A stretch of 6,565 nt of DNA from Tannerella sp. (GTDB lineage Bacteria; Bacteroidota; Bacteroidia; Bacteroidales; Tannerellaceae). How positions within the stretch are numbered: the first letter of the stretch is position 1; every line of letters begins with the position of its first letter. The stretch covers positions 1-6,565 of the forward strand of contig JAIRXI010000043.1 in the NCBI GenBank assembly GCA_031268395.1, in the 5' to 3' direction. The translations under genes and the position numbers were made by a program. The notes below the pieces were generated by a model. It ran no database searches and was not told the origin of the DNA. It saw only the letters and a program-made list of their open reading frames with translations. Below, piece after piece: positions 5,876-6,565 of the stretch.

Positions 5876-6172
5876 ATGAATATTAGCTGGGTTTCAATGA
5901 ATGCAAGTGTCGCGCCGCCTGTCCTGAATCGACGTATGGCAGGCGCCGGAGAAATGGCTGCGCGGGATGACCGCAGGGCAGCGACACCGTGTACACCGGA
6001 TGACGGAGTTTCGGAGAAGGGCGCCGTTTGCCGGCGCGGAACTTCCCGTTACAGCCCGGCCGACCGGTCGCACGGCTGTACGGCAGTTGCACTGACGGAA
6101 ATGCGCTTCGCGCTCCGCCGGGAATCCTGCTGTTCAGGCATATATACCCCCCCCCCCCCCACTAGACTGTAA
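5876..6172 (+). CDS. Doubtful 98-codon ORF ending in a C14 tract
   Basis: The ATG at 5876 has good context: a strong promoter about 57 nt upstream and an A/T-rich run (CCTTAAAAAT) just before it. The product of 98 residues is not recognised. It is rich in Arg, Ala, Pro and Cys, has no hydrophobic segment or signal peptide, and its body does not read like a folded protein. Its last codons are the poly-C tract (four Pro) followed by TRL and a stop. With one C fewer the frame would stay open to 6509, for about 210 codons in total. It could be a decayed gene, a phase-variable gene, or an accidental frame within a structured non-coding leader, which I consider most likely. Confidence 0.2.
   Translation: MNISWVSMNASVAPPVLNRRMAGAGEMAARDDRRAATPCTPDDGVSEKGAVCRRGTSRYSPADRSHGCTAVALTEMRFALRRESCCSGIYTPPPPTRL
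6021..6080. repeat. Two adjacent GC-rich inverted repeats
   Basis: GCGCCG (6021-6026) pairs with CGGCGC (6032-6037) over a 5-nt loop. TACAGCC (6050-6056) pairs with GGCTGTA (6074-6080), enclosing the perfect 10-bp palindrome CGACCGGTCG (6061-6070). Both lie inside the doubtful ORF at 5876. Confidence 0.45.
6147..6160. repeat. Homopolymeric tract of 14 C
   Basis: Fourteen consecutive C residues follow TATATA and precede ACTAG. Runs of this length change length readily by slipped-strand mispairing and are typical of phase-variable loci. They are also prone to sequencing and assembly error. No other homopolymer of similar length was seen in the window. Confidence 0.95.
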
Positions 6173-6199
6173 ATCATACACTTACATATTTTTTCCAAT

Positions 6200-6328
6200 C
6201 CGTCCCCGCCGCTTTCGGAAGGCGGAGACGGGTTGTCCTGTCCCTGTCCGCCGTCCGCGGACGGCTTTCCGGCTACGCCCGAATCCCTGCCGGACAGGGC
6301 AAACAGTTTTCCCGCATTTCGGGAAAAC
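6200..6328. repeat. Cluster of strong inverted repeats, including a 16-bp palindrome
   Basis: Three structures follow one another. CCGTCCCCGCC (6200-6210) pairs with GGCGGAGACGG (6221-6231) with one mismatch. CCCTGTCC (6242-6249) pairs with GGACAGGG (6292-6299), enclosing the perfect 16-bp palindrome GCCGTCCGCGGACGGC (6250-6265). GTTTTCCCG (6306-6314) pairs with CGGGAAAAC (6320-6328) over a 5-nt loop. None is followed directly by a clear T-tract, so simple termination is unlikely. If transcribed from 5789, this would be a highly structured RNA. Confidence 0.6.
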
Positions 6329-6413
6329 GCTCCTCGTTCCGCAGCGTGACACCCGCGCCTGCGGACGGTCTGCTTTTTATCCCTTTTTACAGCGCAAACA
6401 GATACGGATCAGG

Positions 6414-6466
6414 GAAACGGAATACCTCCGTTTCGCGAACAACTTGTGCACGCCGCATACGCGGCG
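6414..6466. repeat. Two hairpins just upstream of the last gene
   Basis: GAAACGG (6414-6420) pairs with CCGTTTC (6428-6434) over a 7-nt loop. CGCCGC (6451-6456) pairs with GCGGCG (6461-6466) over the loop ATAC. The second ends 57 nt before the ATG at 6524. The run between (6500-6523) is A/T-rich, as at other gene starts here. Confidence 0.5.
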
Positions 6467-6523
6467 GAATGAATCCGTTCTGGCCAAACCGACAAAGATG
6501 ATTACTTAATTATATATAAACTG

Positions 6524-6565
6524 ATGAATATGAAAAAAGATCTTACCAGACGAAATCACTGTCCC
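6524..6565 (+). CDS. Start of an unidentified gene, cut by window edge
   Basis: An open frame begins at ATG 6524 or the in-frame ATG 6530 and continues to the edge, with visible residues MNMKKDLTRRNHCP. The start context is good: the A/T-rich run TTAATTATATATAAACTG precedes it, matching other starts in this window. The basic N-terminus would fit the cytoplasmic lead-in that many Bacteroidales SusC/RagA-type outer-membrane proteins carry before the signal segment, but 14 residues are too few to identify it. No promoter box was seen in the preceding 100 bases, so it may depend on the promoter at 5789 through a leader of about 700 nt, or on an alternative sigma factor. Confidence 0.45.
   Translation, partial: MNMKKDLTRRNHCP

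Noticed and set aside
6353..6388. Terminator made of CCGC/GCGG followed by T-runs (6374-6378, 6384-6388)
   Set aside because: The stem has only four clear pairs, and the T-run starts about 9 nt after it; too weak to call.

Overview
The window looks like chromosomal DNA of a Bacteroidales species. The protein sequences resemble Bacteroides/Parabacteroides-type homologues, QueA most strikingly. Two promoter-like sites match the Bacteroidetes pattern TTTG-N19..21-TAnnTTTG. Gene starts sit in A/T-rich stretches rather than behind strong Shine-Dalgarno sites, as is usual in this phylum. The species cannot be named from the sequence. All assignments come from reading motifs; no database search was run.

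Layout: (1) 1-266, minus strand: the N-terminal 88 codons of the methylmalonyl-CoA mutase small subunit (mutA), which runs off the left edge. (2) 267-916: a 650-base divergent intergenic region. It holds a probable minus-strand promoter for mutA, a plus-strand promoter for the ftsX operon, a degenerate 8-bp tandem repeat and several good hairpins, but no credible gene. (3) 917-5149: a tight plus-strand operon of ftsX, a DUF3098-type small membrane protein, uppP (bacA), truB, queA and folK. Gaps are 26, -14, 4, -14 and 22 nt, and a hairpin-plus-T-tract terminator follows at 5188-5217. (4) 5218-6523: about 1.3 kb without a convincing gene. It contains a textbook promoter (5789-5819), a leader with mutually exclusive hairpins, a dubious 98-codon ORF ending in a run of 14 C, and a dense series of perfect inverted repeats. 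(5) 6524/6530-6565: the first codons of a plus-strand gene cut by the right edge.

The operon mixes envelope and division functions (FtsX; UppP recycling of the undecaprenyl carrier) with tRNA modification (TruB pseudouridine-55; QueA queuosine) and folate synthesis (FolK). This is a housekeeping set, probably grouped for co-expression rather than as one pathway. mutA, transcribed the opposite way, belongs to the succinate/propionate interconversion.

The least explained part is 5789-6523. A strong promoter opens onto a structured leader, a homopolymer of phase-variation type and a hairpin-rich stretch before the next gene. One lost C would join two open frames into about 210 codons, but the predicted protein is not convincing, so a structured non-coding leader or RNA is at least as likely.
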